Counted from the first letter of the stretch, positions 8,764 to 17,525 are shown. The stretch: 55,085 nt of DNA from CAWUIH01 sp963922495 (GCA_963922495.1 CAWUIH010000003.1:1-55085), one strand, 5' to 3'. Numbers and translations are program-made. Notes: generated by a model from the letters alone, not told the origin.

Positions 8764-9102
8764 ATGAATTTAGAAAACAGATTAATCGATATAACCAGAA
8801 GACTCGGGGCCAACTTCACGCTCAAAGGTCGCCCTATTACGCTCAAAGAAATGTTTGCAGATACAGGCTTATTGCCTGGATTAGCTAAGCGCGCGGATCA
8901 ATTAGCATCTTTGTGCCTGGGTTACAACTTGGGTGCCAGTTATCAAGAAACAGAAAAATCTCTCTTAAATTCAAAGGTTGTTTTTGACGATTTCACACCA
9001 GACGTTTTGCGACTATTTTGTATTTTAGATGTTATCCAAGAACTTATTAAAAGCAGCCCATCAACAGACTCTGTATCATTGGATGAGTTGATGTACGATT
9101 AA
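8764..9102 (+). CDS. icmS: IcmS, acidic adaptor/chaperone for Dot/Icm effectors
   Basis: 112 residues (Legionella 114). It is a small acidic protein with the IcmS-typical LKEMFADTGLLPGLAKRADQ and LCLGYNLGASY segments. IcmS pairs with IcmW (encoded at 16.6 kb) and docks on the C-terminal part of DotL to present a subset of effectors. The ATG follows the icmT stop without a gap, so the two genes are co-transcribed and probably coupled. Confidence 0.94.
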   Translation: MNLENRLIDITRRLGANFTLKGRPITLKEMFADTGLLPGLAKRADQLASLCLGYNLGASYQETEKSLLNSKVVFDDFTPDVLRLFCILDVIQELIKSSPSTDSVSLDELMYD

Positions 9103-9141
9103 TAGTTTTATCACAACCTTACATAATATTCGAGGCTTACC

Positions 9142-9174
9142 TTTAATATTATCTTAAGGTTCTTGCCTTATACT
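9142..9174 (+). promoter_or_regulatory. PmrA-type promoter for dotD-dotC-dotB
   Basis: Half-sites TTTAATATT (9142-9150) and CTTAAGGTT (9153-9161) are separated by AT; 7 bp later a -10 TATACT lies at 9169-9174. It is one of the closest matches to the PmrA consensus in the window. The leader to the dotD ATG is about 95 nt. Confidence 0.78.
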
Positions 9175-9274
9175 CATTTTTATCACTGAATGGATTGAAA
9201 ATACTAACAGCGAGTTAAAACAGATAATAATCCCTGCAAAATTGCCGCTGGCATGGGATTGAACGATAAATTCA

Positions 9275-9787
9275 ATGAAAATAAGATTGACCTTTTGGCT
9301 CTTGCCTATTTTTTCTCTAGCTATATTGTCTGGCTGCACCGTCCATAAAAAATATACTTACTCTTACATTACAACCGACTCCGCACCTATGAATGCTGCC
9401 GATATCAACGCACAAGCACAAGTCGCAGAGGCAGCTACCGCTGTGGGGCACTCTCTTGAAGAAATGTCAGCGATTGATCTATCAACACACCCTAAAGCAA
9501 ATATTGGTCCGATATATAATGCGGCTCAAATTGGCATGGCTCAAATGACTTCCGTTGACTGGTACGGTCCGGTCGAACCTTTAGTTCAAAAAATTGCTGC
9601 CAGTAGTCATTATAAAGTTCGCATTCTTGGTATTAGACCAGCCATTCCTGTGATCGTTTCAATGACAGAACACAATGTACCATTAGCAACTATACTACGA
9701 AATACTGCTTACCAAATTGAGAAAAAAGCTTCGATTGCAATTTATCCATCAACTAAAGTCATTGAATTACAATATCACGCGAGTTAG
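9275..9787 (+). CDS. dotD: DotD, outer-membrane lipoprotein of the T4BSS core
   Basis: 170 residues (Legionella 163). The signal peptide ends in the lipobox AILSGC at about residues 16-21, so it is an outer-membrane lipoprotein. The C-terminal half (VDWYGPVEPLVQKIA through the end) corresponds to the secretin-N0-like fold known for DotD. With DotC it brings DotH to the outer membrane. It begins a compact plus-strand unit: dotC follows by 5 bp. Confidence 0.93.
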   Translation: MKIRLTFWLLPIFSLAILSGCTVHKKYTYSYITTDSAPMNAADINAQAQVAEAATAVGHSLEEMSAIDLSTHPKANIGPIYNAAQIGMAQMTSVDWYGPVEPLVQKIAASSHYKVRILGIRPAIPVIVSMTEHNVPLATILRNTAYQIEKKASIAIYPSTKVIELQYHAS

Positions 9788-9792
9788 TCGCA

Positions 9793-10614
9793 ATGTTTAA
9801 GTTATGTAAAATATTGACCTCGCTTAGTGCATTTACCATTGTCGCTCTGGTAGCAGGTTGCTCTAACCACCCGGCCGGACAACCTGTTGGACTGGCCCAA
9901 CTGGGTTTTGTGAAAGTTGACCATTTCAAACAAGCACACGGCGATATTAATCCGATCCGTTTATCTGAGTTACACGAAACAGCAACCACATTAGGCGCTC
10001 GCGGAGCTCTCGCCTGGCGCTCTCATCAAATCAATCAGTCCTTAACACGTAGCGCTCGTTATCTAGATCAGGTTTTTAATTTTAATCAGTTATTACTAAA
10101 TCATAATGTGTTACCACCCATTGTTACTCAATCTCAGGCCAATTTGACACTTGATAATGATGACACTATTCGTAGCGCAGACAAAACCTATAAAATTACG
10201 CAACCAGCACGCTTCGTGACCGTACCCCCAACGTGGCGAACCTATTTATGGATGAATTTTAAAAAACCTAATCTACCCAGTACCACATTATTACCCACCA
10301 ATCGGGAAGAGGCAGAAGTCTGGAATATTTATTTAAAAATGGGCTGGCAAAAAGGTTTAGAGCAAGCCAATCAAATTTTTGAAGCCAATCTTAGCATTTT
10401 AAAGCGTAACTATCTCGGTATGATTTTATATCGCCGTCTATTGGCACAAGGTGTAATCACACATCCCGTAGTCGCGAAAGCCAATCTTGGCATTACTGGC
10501 AATGCCAAGGAAATTCGCATCAACGACGAAGTCATGCGTATCACTGCGCACTCTGCCTTACAGCCCCATGGTCATTGGAAGCCAGTACTTACCAAAGGGA
10601 AACTGAGTCCATAA
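9793..10614 (+). CDS. dotC: DotC, outer-membrane lipoprotein of the T4BSS core
   Basis: 273 residues (Legionella about 303). The lipobox LVAGC is near residue 23. Family-typical segments include LRLSELHETATTLGARGALAWRS-like sequence at about residues 55-75 (here starting PIRLSEL) and VPPTWRTYLWM near the middle. DotC works with DotD to anchor DotH. Its stop is 14 bp before the dotB start chosen here. Confidence 0.93.
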   Translation: MFKLCKILTSLSAFTIVALVAGCSNHPAGQPVGLAQLGFVKVDHFKQAHGDINPIRLSELHETATTLGARGALAWRSHQINQSLTRSARYLDQVFNFNQLLLNHNVLPPIVTQSQANLTLDNDDTIRSADKTYKITQPARFVTVPPTWRTYLWMNFKKPNLPSTTLLPTNREEAEVWNIYLKMGWQKGLEQANQIFEANLSILKRNYLGMILYRRLLAQGVITHPVVAKANLGITGNAKEIRINDEVMRITAHSALQPHGHWKPVLTKGKLSP

Positions 10615-10628
10615 AAGGAGGATCTCGC

Positions 10629-11741
10629 ATGTATCCGAATGAACCTTCTCGCTTTGAAGCCAAACATGTTGATAATCTATTAGTTTTTTGTCATCGTCTT
10701 CAGGCTTCAGACATCACAATTCAAACCAGCGCCCCAATTATTGTTGAAATTTATGGGCAACTACAAACAATCACGCGACGCGAATTATCCCATGTTGAAG
10801 TCAGTGAATTACTCAATGCCATTTATGGGGCTAATGGCACCACACAAATTATGCGTGGCGCAGATCTCGACACTCACTATGAGGTACGACCCAACCGCTC
10901 GGAACGCTTTCGCTATCGCGTTAATGGGACCGGATGTTATGTTGATGGACAAGAAGGTATCCAAATTACAATTCGAACAATACCTGCTGAACCGCCATTG
11001 TTGGCCTCACTCAATTTACCCCAAAAAATTATCGAGGCGTGTGCACCGCAAGAGGGAGTGATCTATGTCACCGGCGCCACGGGCTCAGGAAAAAGCACAT
11101 TACTCGCTGCCACTGTCAGAGAACTAGCAGAGCAAGAAAATAGTCATCGCAAAATTTTGACTTATGAATCACCGATTGAATATGTGTACGACACACTGGA
11201 TATGCCCACTGCAAGTATCTCGCAATCAGAGGTACCACGACATTTACCAACATTTGCTGCTGGCGTTCGCAACGCATTACGTCGTAAACCGCATGTCATT
11301 TTAGTTGGAGAAGCGCGTGATAGCGAAACCATCAACGCAGTTTTAGAGGCAGCACTGACTGGACATCCAGTTTATACCACATTACACAGTAATGGGGTCG
11401 CCGAAACCATACGACGATTAGTAAGTAGCTTTCCACCCGAAGAACGATTGGGCCGCACTATTGATATTATTGAAACCTTGCGCTTAATCGTATGGCAACG
11501 CTTGGTACCTTCAACGGACGGCAAGCGCATTGCTTTACGCGAATATTTAGTTTTTAATGAGGATATTCGTGATCGGTTACTCGAAAGTAAGCTTGAAAAT
11601 ATTACTGCTACCACACGACAAGTGCTACAGCAATTCGGTCAACCAATGCAAGTTGACGTAGATGAAAAGTTTGAGCAAGGCTTGATCAGCGAAAGAACTT
11701 ATAACGTACTCTCTGCAAAACAAAAACACCAAGTAATGTGA
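10629..11741 (+). CDS. dotB: DotB, secretion ATPase of the VirB11/PilT type
   Basis: 370 residues from the ATG at 10629, which has a strong AAAAGGAGG ribosome site 7 nt upstream. The frame also opens at 10575, but that start lies inside dotC and lacks a site. Walker A GATGSGKST is at about 149-157, Walker B VILVGEARD at about 223-231, and the His-box region ALTGHPVYTTLHSNG follows. DotB is a cytoplasmic hexameric ATPase that docks on the channel and powers it. Identity to Legionella DotB (377 residues) is evident along the whole protein. Confidence 0.97.
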   Translation: MYPNEPSRFEAKHVDNLLVFCHRLQASDITIQTSAPIIVEIYGQLQTITRRELSHVEVSELLNAIYGANGTTQIMRGADLDTHYEVRPNRSERFRYRVNGTGCYVDGQEGIQITIRTIPAEPPLLASLNLPQKIIEACAPQEGVIYVTGATGSGKSTLLAATVRELAEQENSHRKILTYESPIEYVYDTLDMPTASISQSEVPRHLPTFAAGVRNALRRKPHVILVGEARDSETINAVLEAALTGHPVYTTLHSNGVAETIRRLVSSFPPEERLGRTIDIIETLRLIVWQRLVPSTDGKRIALREYLVFNEDIRDRLLESKLENITATTRQVLQQFGQPMQVDVDEKFEQGLISERTYNVLSAKQKHQVM

Positions 11742-13090
11742 TGAAAACCATTATCCCTCAGCGCCGATTACTCATGTTTTTTATCATTTTAGGTATTATT
11801 GTTGGGATCACACTTATCAAAACCGCACTACCTCAAGTATTGGTTGCATTCAATATTTACTGGCTATTTCCAATTTTGGTATTATTTCTAATATTGAGTC
11901 CACTTGGAAGTAAACGCTTAGCACTTGCTTCCAAGCAGTCAGAGCGAACCGCTTTTGCTATTTGGATGCTGAGAATTATGTTGGTACAGCTGAGTTTGTA
12001 CGCACTATTTCTGGGATTGTGCACACTCGTCGAAAAAAACCTACCCATATTAGCACCACCACACAGTCACCTATTTGAAAATTTTGTTGCTCATCAAACT
12101 TTTGAATATGGAATATTCCCCTGGTGCGCCATCGCCATCCTACTTTGTGGATACGGCTTTTTAAGCTTTAATAGGCACCAAAATGTAGAGTTTAGTAGTT
12201 TTTTCCTCAGTTTGTTCAGTATCCAACAAAACGAAAAAGCTAAGACAGTGTTAAACGCCATTAATCGCATCGCAACTCTGGTGGCGATAAGCAGTAGCAT
12301 ACTAATTATTATTTTCTTAGTTACAACAGCATTAGCACCACAACATCTGTATTCACTGCGAGGTCTTAATGTGACTTCTATGACTGTTGCGATTATTTTT
12401 ATATTTTTATTATGTAATAAGTGGGTAAAAAAACGCATCTACTGGCTTTCGAGCCATGCGCAAATCCCTATTTTTGCAATTTTATTGCTAATAGTAGTGT
12501 TCACTGCACTATTACTAGCAATTTTAGCAATAATCTTTGGTAACACTGCAAGCGTCACGCTGCGTGTCCCACAATTAGTTCATAGCTTTGTAACTTTTGG
12601 ATGGCAAGCAAACTGGAACTTACTAGCAATTTACTGGTGGCTAGCATGGCTACCTTTGACTGCGATATTCATGGCAAAATTATCCAGAGGCTACTCAATA
12701 CGCGTTATCCTATCCGTTTCGTGTCTTGTTCCAATTACACTGGGGTGTTTAGCACACTTCCACCTGTTGGCTATTTCACATTTACCCACTTGGCTATCAA
12801 GTGTTATTACAATCATTGGTTTTCTAATTATATTCGCACTGATCACACCAGAGCACACATTCGATTCCGTAATGCAAAGCTACTTACCAGGTAACGATAA
12901 AATCAAATATCGTGCCACACATCCTTTTCTAATACCACTGTTACCACTTATAGCCTTATTAGTATGTATCTATCTCATCTCAGGAATCGTGCTAATGAGT
13001 TTATTATTTTTTATTGTTGAATTGCTGTTTAGCTTGGTTATACTGCTTGCACCAATAGGCATCCTAACCTCCTTAAATTCACCGCAATAG
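11741..13090 (+). CDS. Degenerate BCCT-type (betaine/choline/carnitine) membrane protein coupled to dotB
   Basis: 449 residues, with about 11 hydrophobic segments. The ATG at 11741 overlaps the dotB stop (TGATG); a GTG at 11738 is also possible. Several blocks follow the BCCT transporter family in order: FEYGIFPWCAIAILLCGYG near 125-145 (family FHWGLHPWAIY type), the segment NAINRIATLVAISSS, and YWWLAWLPL...AKLSRG near 315-335, which keeps the WWxxW aromatic box of the substrate site. The glycine-rich stretch that carries the sodium/substrate site in TM3 is not recognisable, and the protein is 50-200 residues shorter than usual. It may be a pared-down transporter or a membrane protein recruited to the secretion system. 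Confidence 0.7.
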   Translation: MKTIIPQRRLLMFFIILGIIVGITLIKTALPQVLVAFNIYWLFPILVLFLILSPLGSKRLALASKQSERTAFAIWMLRIMLVQLSLYALFLGLCTLVEKNLPILAPPHSHLFENFVAHQTFEYGIFPWCAIAILLCGYGFLSFNRHQNVEFSSFFLSLFSIQQNEKAKTVLNAINRIATLVAISSSILIIIFLVTTALAPQHLYSLRGLNVTSMTVAIIFIFLLCNKWVKKRIYWLSSHAQIPIFAILLLIVVFTALLLAILAIIFGNTASVTLRVPQLVHSFVTFGWQANWNLLAIYWWLAWLPLTAIFMAKLSRGYSIRVILSVSCLVPITLGCLAHFHLLAISHLPTWLSSVITIIGFLIIFALITPEHTFDSVMQSYLPGNDKIKYRATHPFLIPLLPLIALLVCIYLISGIVLMSLLFFIVELLFSLVILLAPIGILTSLNSPQ

Positions 13091-13196
13091 CCACTAAATT
13101 TTACGCTTAAGAGAGATCATCGAGAAAACGAATTAATGACTATATTTTCAGAAGATCAACAGAGAAATGCATTTATAAGCACTAAGTATTCTAATA

Positions 13197-13364
13197 AACC
13201 TAGAAAAAGCAGTTGAGCGCGATTAAATATTGTAATAGATTGAGTAAAGATCGCGTAATAAAAATTGTCGCCGCCACCTTGTTGGTGATGAGAAGCCCTT
13301 TTATGTAGCAAGATGAAACAGGATAGTACGCCAGAAATCGTGATCCAACTGCTTTTTCTAGGTT
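13197..13364 (+). repeat. 168-bp MITE-like element with perfect 19-bp terminal inverted repeats
   Basis: The left end AACCTAGAAAAAGCAGTTG (13197-13215) is the exact reverse complement of the right end (13346-13364). The interior has no ORF. A second full-length copy in the opposite orientation lies at 38211-38376 and agrees along the interior as well (GAGCGCGATTAAAT after the left end, GCGTAATAAAA, GTTGGTGATGAGA, CCAGAAAT before the right end). No clear target-site duplication is visible. No transposase gene is in the window, so mobilisation would have to be in trans. Confidence 0.85.
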
Positions 13365-13380
13365 GAATTTACCTGATAAT

Positions 13381-13409
13381 AAAAAAACCGGCTTAAAGCC
13401 GGTTTTTTT
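13381..13409. terminator. Bidirectional Rho-independent terminator
   Basis: A perfect hairpin (AACCGGCTT, A, AAGCCGGTT) is flanked by seven A on the left and seven T on the right, so it can end both the dotB/BCCT transcript on the plus strand and the icmV-dotA transcript on the minus strand. Confidence 0.93.
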
Positions 13410-13439
13410 ATAGTCTACAGTGAGAGTAGCAATGTAATA

Positions 13440-15866
13440 TTAAGCATCAACGTCAAGTCGATCCCGATCCCGCCTATCCGATGCCCACTTGTTAAATCGA
13501 TCTGCCGTCTTACTTAAACCACCACCTACGGTTTCACCGGATTTAGAACCCAACTGACTAATGGGACTTTGCAACTGCTGCGCCATTTCTTTGGCAGGGC
13601 TTTGTTGCGGTGCCATGCCAATCCAACGCATCACATAATCTGGCAACATATAAATTAAGCTAAACGCATAAGTAGTTACCGTATAAATCATCATGGTAAA
13701 TACCACCATCACCAATGGGAAGGCCATCACACCTGCAACAAAACCACCGAAACCATTATTGCTGATAACACGATTTGAAAATGCACTGGCGGTACTCAGA
13801 ACATTACCCGAAGCCATACCGCTGCTTGGGCCTGCAAATAAATCCGTTAAAAAACCGGTAAGCGAGTAAATGACAATATGTAACGCTACATAAGATAAAA
13901 TCATTCCCGCAATCATACCAATGACCATTAATGTAGGACGTAAAAAGATACCTAACAGTAACATTAGCGCCTGTTTTGCTTCACCCAACATGTCGTGACC
14001 TTCGGGATGCGTCAGTCCAAAACACACCAACGGTGCAGCAACCATCGCCTCAATGACAGCAATAATCCACCCAATGACCCCAAATATGTATATAAAATAT
14101 GGATACATCGGCACATAATAAGCTAACAAAAATCCACTGGCCCACAATAATCCTGCCATTGCGACAAACAAGGGTTTAATCCACTCTATTACCCCTGCAA
14201 TCACACCTTGCATATCTACTTGCGCAGTACACACCATAGAAGATAACAACATAGTTGCTGCAATAGTCACACCTCCGATCCAAATATCGCCAGCAACTTG
14301 AATCGCTTTCATACCCAGATTATGCAGGAACACGATAGGATCCGAGCCAACATGCTGAAACATGTTAAATAACCCAGTTAACCCCAGAGTCAGATTATCG
14401 AGCATTTCTTTAGCGAATGTCGGCGCATCGCCACCACCTAAGTTTGCATTACCGCCATCGGCTGTACCTGATTGTTGTGATTGGCGATAACCAGCAAGTT
14501 TATTAAAAGCAGGAGTCACATAGCCGTTAGCTGCTGTTAATGCCGTTGTATAATTTTTAGCTGGCGTCGTAGAATTACTAACCGTCGGTATATTCACAGC
14601 TGGAACGTAACTACTCATCGATGTCACTTGCTGATAATGAGACTCAACCTGCGATAAATCCCAATAATATCGTCCAGCACTGACCCAACCTTCATTTTGG
14701 GCTTCATTAATGAAAGATTTTTGACCGTCAGCAGAGCGTGAATTGGACTGAATCAAAGGCACAATATTGTTAGCGTAATTAAGTAATGCACCAAAGAACA
14801 TTTCTTCATTACCTGAGGCGACATCAGTATTCGATAACACACAAGACGAAGAACCTGTGTTCAGCGAACAATAGTACTGTTTCGCGGCAGGCTCCAAGGT
14901 TGTCACCAATTCACTAACCGCTTGTTTTGAGAACACACAGGTGTTAAAAGGTCTTTGACCCGAGCCAGGATTTGCATTAGACGATGCACAAGAGGAATTA
15001 ATATTCCAGGAAACGGCACCACAGGCAACATTACTCTCATGAGCCCCACCCCCAGTACCTGGAAATTGGAAACGATTTGCTTGATCATTTTCATATACAG
15101 AGTAATCTTGTGTATCACTATTCGGCGTAACTGCTGGCCCAATATTATCAGCATTACTATTATTATTTTGTTGCACCTGATAGTCTCTGCTAGAGTACAT
15201 ACACACCTCATCTGCAAATATTTGCTGAATAGGCGGCAAAGTACTAACTGGACCTGGTGCATTATTAGCGGAGGGCTGTGGTGCTGTTTGTGAGACCGGT
15301 TTTCCCGGTTGGCCCAAAATTTGAAATGCTGTCTGATCTGAAATAACATTACCATTATCGCTATTTTGTGGCTGTCGCCACAACGTTCCACCTGCATTAA
15401 CATAATCTAAGCCATATTCCCAAGTTTGATCGGCTAATCCTGCACCTGCAACGACAATACGCATCACAGTATCTTGTAATAGTGAATAACCTGTAGTTGG
15501 GTTCGGCACCAACAATGCAAAACCAAAGGCAATTTTCAGGAAGGCTAGAGCCACATTCTTATTTTGACCCATAAAAGAGCCTTCCATTGTGGAACGTAAT
15601 ACGATAGTAATCACGGTATAAGCTAACCAAATCCCAGCAACGATTATGACACCAGCATTTAATTTATAAAATAATTTACCAAGCATCTGTCCGCTCATGC
15701 CATGTAAGGAATTACCGACCGAACCAAAAATTTGACCAAGGTAAGAAACCGATAAATCGCGATGATTATTCATTGCTGTGTTGTCGGTGAAACTGGTTGA
15801 CACATTGTCTGCCCAAGCAAAACAAGAAAAGAAAAAGAGTAACAATGAGTAATAGATTTTTTTCAT
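13440..15866 (-). CDS. dotA: DotA, large polytopic inner-membrane protein of the T4BSS
   Basis: 808 residues from the ATG at 15866, whose AAGG ribosome site lies 8 nt upstream and whose start overlaps the icmV stop (ATGA). The frame extends to 15911 but without support. A signal-like N-terminus (MKKIYYSLLLFFFSCFAWA) is followed by a membrane segment near 55-75. A very long Asn/Ser/Gly-rich periplasmic region with several Cys pairs fills about 150-500, and then come about six membrane helices. Legionella DotA has 1048 residues, so the periplasmic part is clearly shorter. DotA is essential for Dot/Icm function and in Legionella can be released from cells. Confidence 0.92.
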   Translation of the reverse strand: MKKIYYSLLLFFFSCFAWADNVSTSFTDNTAMNNHRDLSVSYLGQIFGSVGNSLHGMSGQMLGKLFYKLNAGVIIVAGIWLAYTVITIVLRSTMEGSFMGQNKNVALAFLKIAFGFALLVPNPTTGYSLLQDTVMRIVVAGAGLADQTWEYGLDYVNAGGTLWRQPQNSDNGNVISDQTAFQILGQPGKPVSQTAPQPSANNAPGPVSTLPPIQQIFADEVCMYSSRDYQVQQNNNSNADNIGPAVTPNSDTQDYSVYENDQANRFQFPGTGGGAHESNVACGAVSWNINSSCASSNANPGSGQRPFNTCVFSKQAVSELVTTLEPAAKQYYCSLNTGSSSCVLSNTDVASGNEEMFFGALLNYANNIVPLIQSNSRSADGQKSFINEAQNEGWVSAGRYYWDLSQVESHYQQVTSMSSYVPAVNIPTVSNSTTPAKNYTTALTAANGYVTPAFNKLAGYRQSQQSGTADGGNANLGGGDAPTFAKEMLDNLTLGLTGLFNMFQHVGSDPIVFLHNLGMKAIQVAGDIWIGGVTIAATMLLSSMVCTAQVDMQGVIAGVIEWIKPLFVAMAGLLWASGFLLAYYVPMYPYFIYIFGVIGWIIAVIEAMVAAPLVCFGLTHPEGHDMLGEAKQALMLLLGIFLRPTLMVIGMIAGMILSYVALHIVIYSLTGFLTDLFAGPSSGMASGNVLSTASAFSNRVISNNGFGGFVAGVMAFPLVMVVFTMMIYTVTTYAFSLIYMLPDYVMRWIGMAPQQSPAKEMAQQLQSPISQLGSKSGETVGGGLSKTADRFNKWASDRRDRDRLDVDA

Positions 15867-16318
15867 CGTGAGACCTTGAAAATAAAGTGAAGCCACTCGG
15901 AAAATGTGCAACCTAGTCGCCGCTGCTTCATCTGAAAATAATTGAAGTGTTCTCTAAATGCATATGCCCAAAGCAACAGCATGAGCATAAATGCAATAAC
16001 CCCTCCCAAAATAAGCGCATGAAAAAACAGATAAAGCATATAAGCACACATACCAATACTCAATACTGCACAGATGGTAGCAATCCATTTAGCACTACGC
16101 ATTCTCTGTTTAATGTCTGCCTCTGTTAAGCCCAAACGCTCGATACAATCGTCAAAAGTTTCTTTCAACACTACTCGATTATTACGAGCACCTCTAAAAA
16201 TACCGTCTATGAGATCCTTAATAGTTGAAGCATTATTCTGAATTTGACCCATCCCAACCCAACGAATAGGGTTGATACTTGAAAAAAAACCTTTTTTTAT
16301 AGTTTTTTTGATGGCCAT
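15863..16318 (-). CDS. icmV: IcmV, inner-membrane protein paired with DotA
   Basis: 151 residues, the same as Legionella IcmV. A basic N-terminus with NPIRWVGMGQI (about 17-27) is followed by a cytoplasmic helix-rich part and two membrane helices at about 88-128. The 3' end overlaps dotA by 4 bp. It is the first gene after the PmrA-type promoter at 16398-16430. Confidence 0.9.
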   Translation of the reverse strand: MAIKKTIKKGFFSSINPIRWVGMGQIQNNASTIKDLIDGIFRGARNNRVVLKETFDDCIERLGLTEADIKQRMRSAKWIATICAVLSIGMCAYMLYLFFHALILGGVIAFMLMLLLWAYAFREHFNYFQMKQRRLGCTFSEWLHFIFKVSR

Positions 16319-16397
16319 GAATTCTTTTAAAACCCCGCAATGCCGAGAAGACGCAACAACAAAAAGAATGTATGAAATTAAGCTTCTGGTAAGTTTT

Positions 16398-16430
16398 ATC
16401 GTACCAAGAGTTCCTTAAGGGAGTATTAAA
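16398..16430 (-). promoter_or_regulatory. PmrA-type promoter for icmV-dotA
   Basis: On the minus strand, half-sites TTTAATACT (16430-16422) and CTTAAGGAA (16419-16411) are separated by CC; 7 bp later TACGAT (16403-16398) serves as -10. The -10 is about 80 bp from the icmV start. Confidence 0.75.
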
Positions 16431-16496
16431 CAATGCGCGAGAGGAGAATATTTAATCTGATCATATTTTACGCTAAACCTAATCCAGCCCGATTAA

Positions 16497-16529
16497 TTTA
16501 ATAGTTTCTTAAGGTATCTCAGTTAAGCT
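16497..16529 (+). promoter_or_regulatory. PmrA-type promoter for icmW and icmX
   Basis: Half-sites TTTAATAGT (16497-16505) and CTTAAGGTA (16508-16516) are separated by TT. The hexamer 7 bp later is TAAGCT (16524-16529), which keeps only T1, A2 and T6 of a -10 element. The spacing matches the other four sites exactly. It is back to back with the icmV promoter, 66 bp apart. Confidence 0.65.
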
Positions 16530-16572
16530 TGATTTAATAGATTAGTTGCAAACAATTCCAGGAATTTCAGAT

Positions 16573-17022
16573 ATGCTGGATCTCAGTCATAAAGCTTGCC
16601 ATACTTTTTGGCACGACTACAAAGACCCTATTATATATAGAGTCATTTCATTTATGGAAGGTGTGGAAGATTGGACTATCGATGGCGAGCCTATGCTTGA
16701 AGCTGCAATAAACGAACTTGAAACAGCACTCAAAGACATCAGTAATATCGACCTCAAACAAGAAGATGCAATGATCCAACTGGTCGCCCACATCAAGACC
16801 GGCCGCGGCCTACGTGCATTGATGTGTCTTGATACTGCTTATCCAGGAGCTGCCGCTAAAGTTTTAATGCATGCAGAAGAAATTTCTAAATCAGAGGGTG
16901 ACATGGCAGGAATCTTTTTACGACGTAATATCGTATTTGAACGATTACGACTATTGGGGCGTGTATTTGCAGCAGATCGGTTCAAAATAATATTGGATAC
17001 TCTTGAGGCAGGCGGAATATGA
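16573..17022 (+). CDS. icmW: IcmW, adaptor/chaperone partner of IcmS
   Basis: 149 residues (Legionella 151). Strong family segments are DPIIYRVISFMEGVEDWTIDG near the start and FLRRNIVFERLRLLGRVF near the end. The ATG at 16573 has an AGGAA site 8 nt upstream and matches the family start; the upstream TTG at 16546 is not needed. IcmW binds IcmS and the DotL tail to present effectors. The stop overlaps the next gene by 4 bp. Confidence 0.95.
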   Translation: MLDLSHKACHTFWHDYKDPIIYRVISFMEGVEDWTIDGEPMLEAAINELETALKDISNIDLKQEDAMIQLVAHIKTGRGLRALMCLDTAYPGAAAKVLMHAEEISKSEGDMAGIFLRRNIVFERLRLLGRVFAADRFKIILDTLEAGGI

Positions 17023-17525
17023 TTTTTAAGACAAAATTGTTATCATTTGTCATATCTTTGATAGCTGCATCTTCTTGTGTAATGTGCGCATACGCTAGTT
17101 GCAGTGACTACTTGTCTAATAGTGATAATCAATTTTATCAATGCGTTTCAAAAAGTAAAAGTTTAGCAAAGAACGCTGCCAATACGCTGCAAGGTTATGG
17201 AGAAAATAACTACTGTAGCACTGTGGATATTAAAAATTGCAGCCAAACCTTGGCGACACGAATCTATATTAGCCAATATTTTGCTAATTTAAAGAAGGTA
17301 TCACAAGCACCTCTCGGTTCCTCAGCTCATGAAAATGCATTAAACACAAGCTCAACTGGCTCTAATCCGATGATGGCACAATCAGCTCCAACGCCGGTTC
17401 ATCAATCACGCTCAGAACCGCCTCAACAGTCCACACTACTAACACCTGAGGTAGCACCACCGCCACAAACTATAACTCCGAAAAAAAGCGACAACGATAA
17501 ATCTCCATCTATTAATTGGTTTTAA
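17019..17525 (+). CDS. Uncharacterised exported Cys-rich protein between icmW and icmX
   Basis: 168 residues, family not recognised. A signal peptide with a hydrophobic core (LSFVISLIAASSC) ends near residue 27. The mature N-terminal half contains four to six Cys (about positions 20, 23, 28, 42, 66 and 74) and is helix-prone. From about residue 95 it is Pro/Ser/Gln-rich and probably unfolded, ending in NWF. The start overlaps the icmW stop (ATGA) and icmX follows 16 bp later, so it is made with them. Export plus possible disulfides suggests a periplasmic accessory of the channel. I recall a small gene at the same place in Coxiella but cannot compare sequences here. Confidence 0.7.
   Translation: MIFKTKLLSFVISLIAASSCVMCAYASCSDYLSNSDNQFYQCVSKSKSLAKNAANTLQGYGENNYCSTVDIKNCSQTLATRIYISQYFANLKKVSQAPLGSSAHENALNTSSTGSNPMMAQSAPTPVHQSRSEPPQQSTLLTPEVAPPPQTITPKKSDNDKSPSINWF

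Larger units (their letters stand above)
13091..13439. other. 349-bp intergenic region between two convergent transcription units
   Basis: It separates the BCCT-like gene (plus) from dotA (minus). It contains the 168-bp inverted-repeat element at 13197-13364 and the bidirectional terminator at 13381-13409. The first 100 bp show no gene, and no ORF of convincing coding quality crosses the region. Confidence 0.8.

Noticed and set aside
13197..13364. Small RNA gene within the inverted-repeat element
   Set aside because: No promoter and no terminator of its own; the repeated copies fit a mobile repeat better.
14903..15403. 166-residue minus-strand frame inside dotA
   Set aside because: Alternative frame of the low-complexity periplasmic part of DotA.
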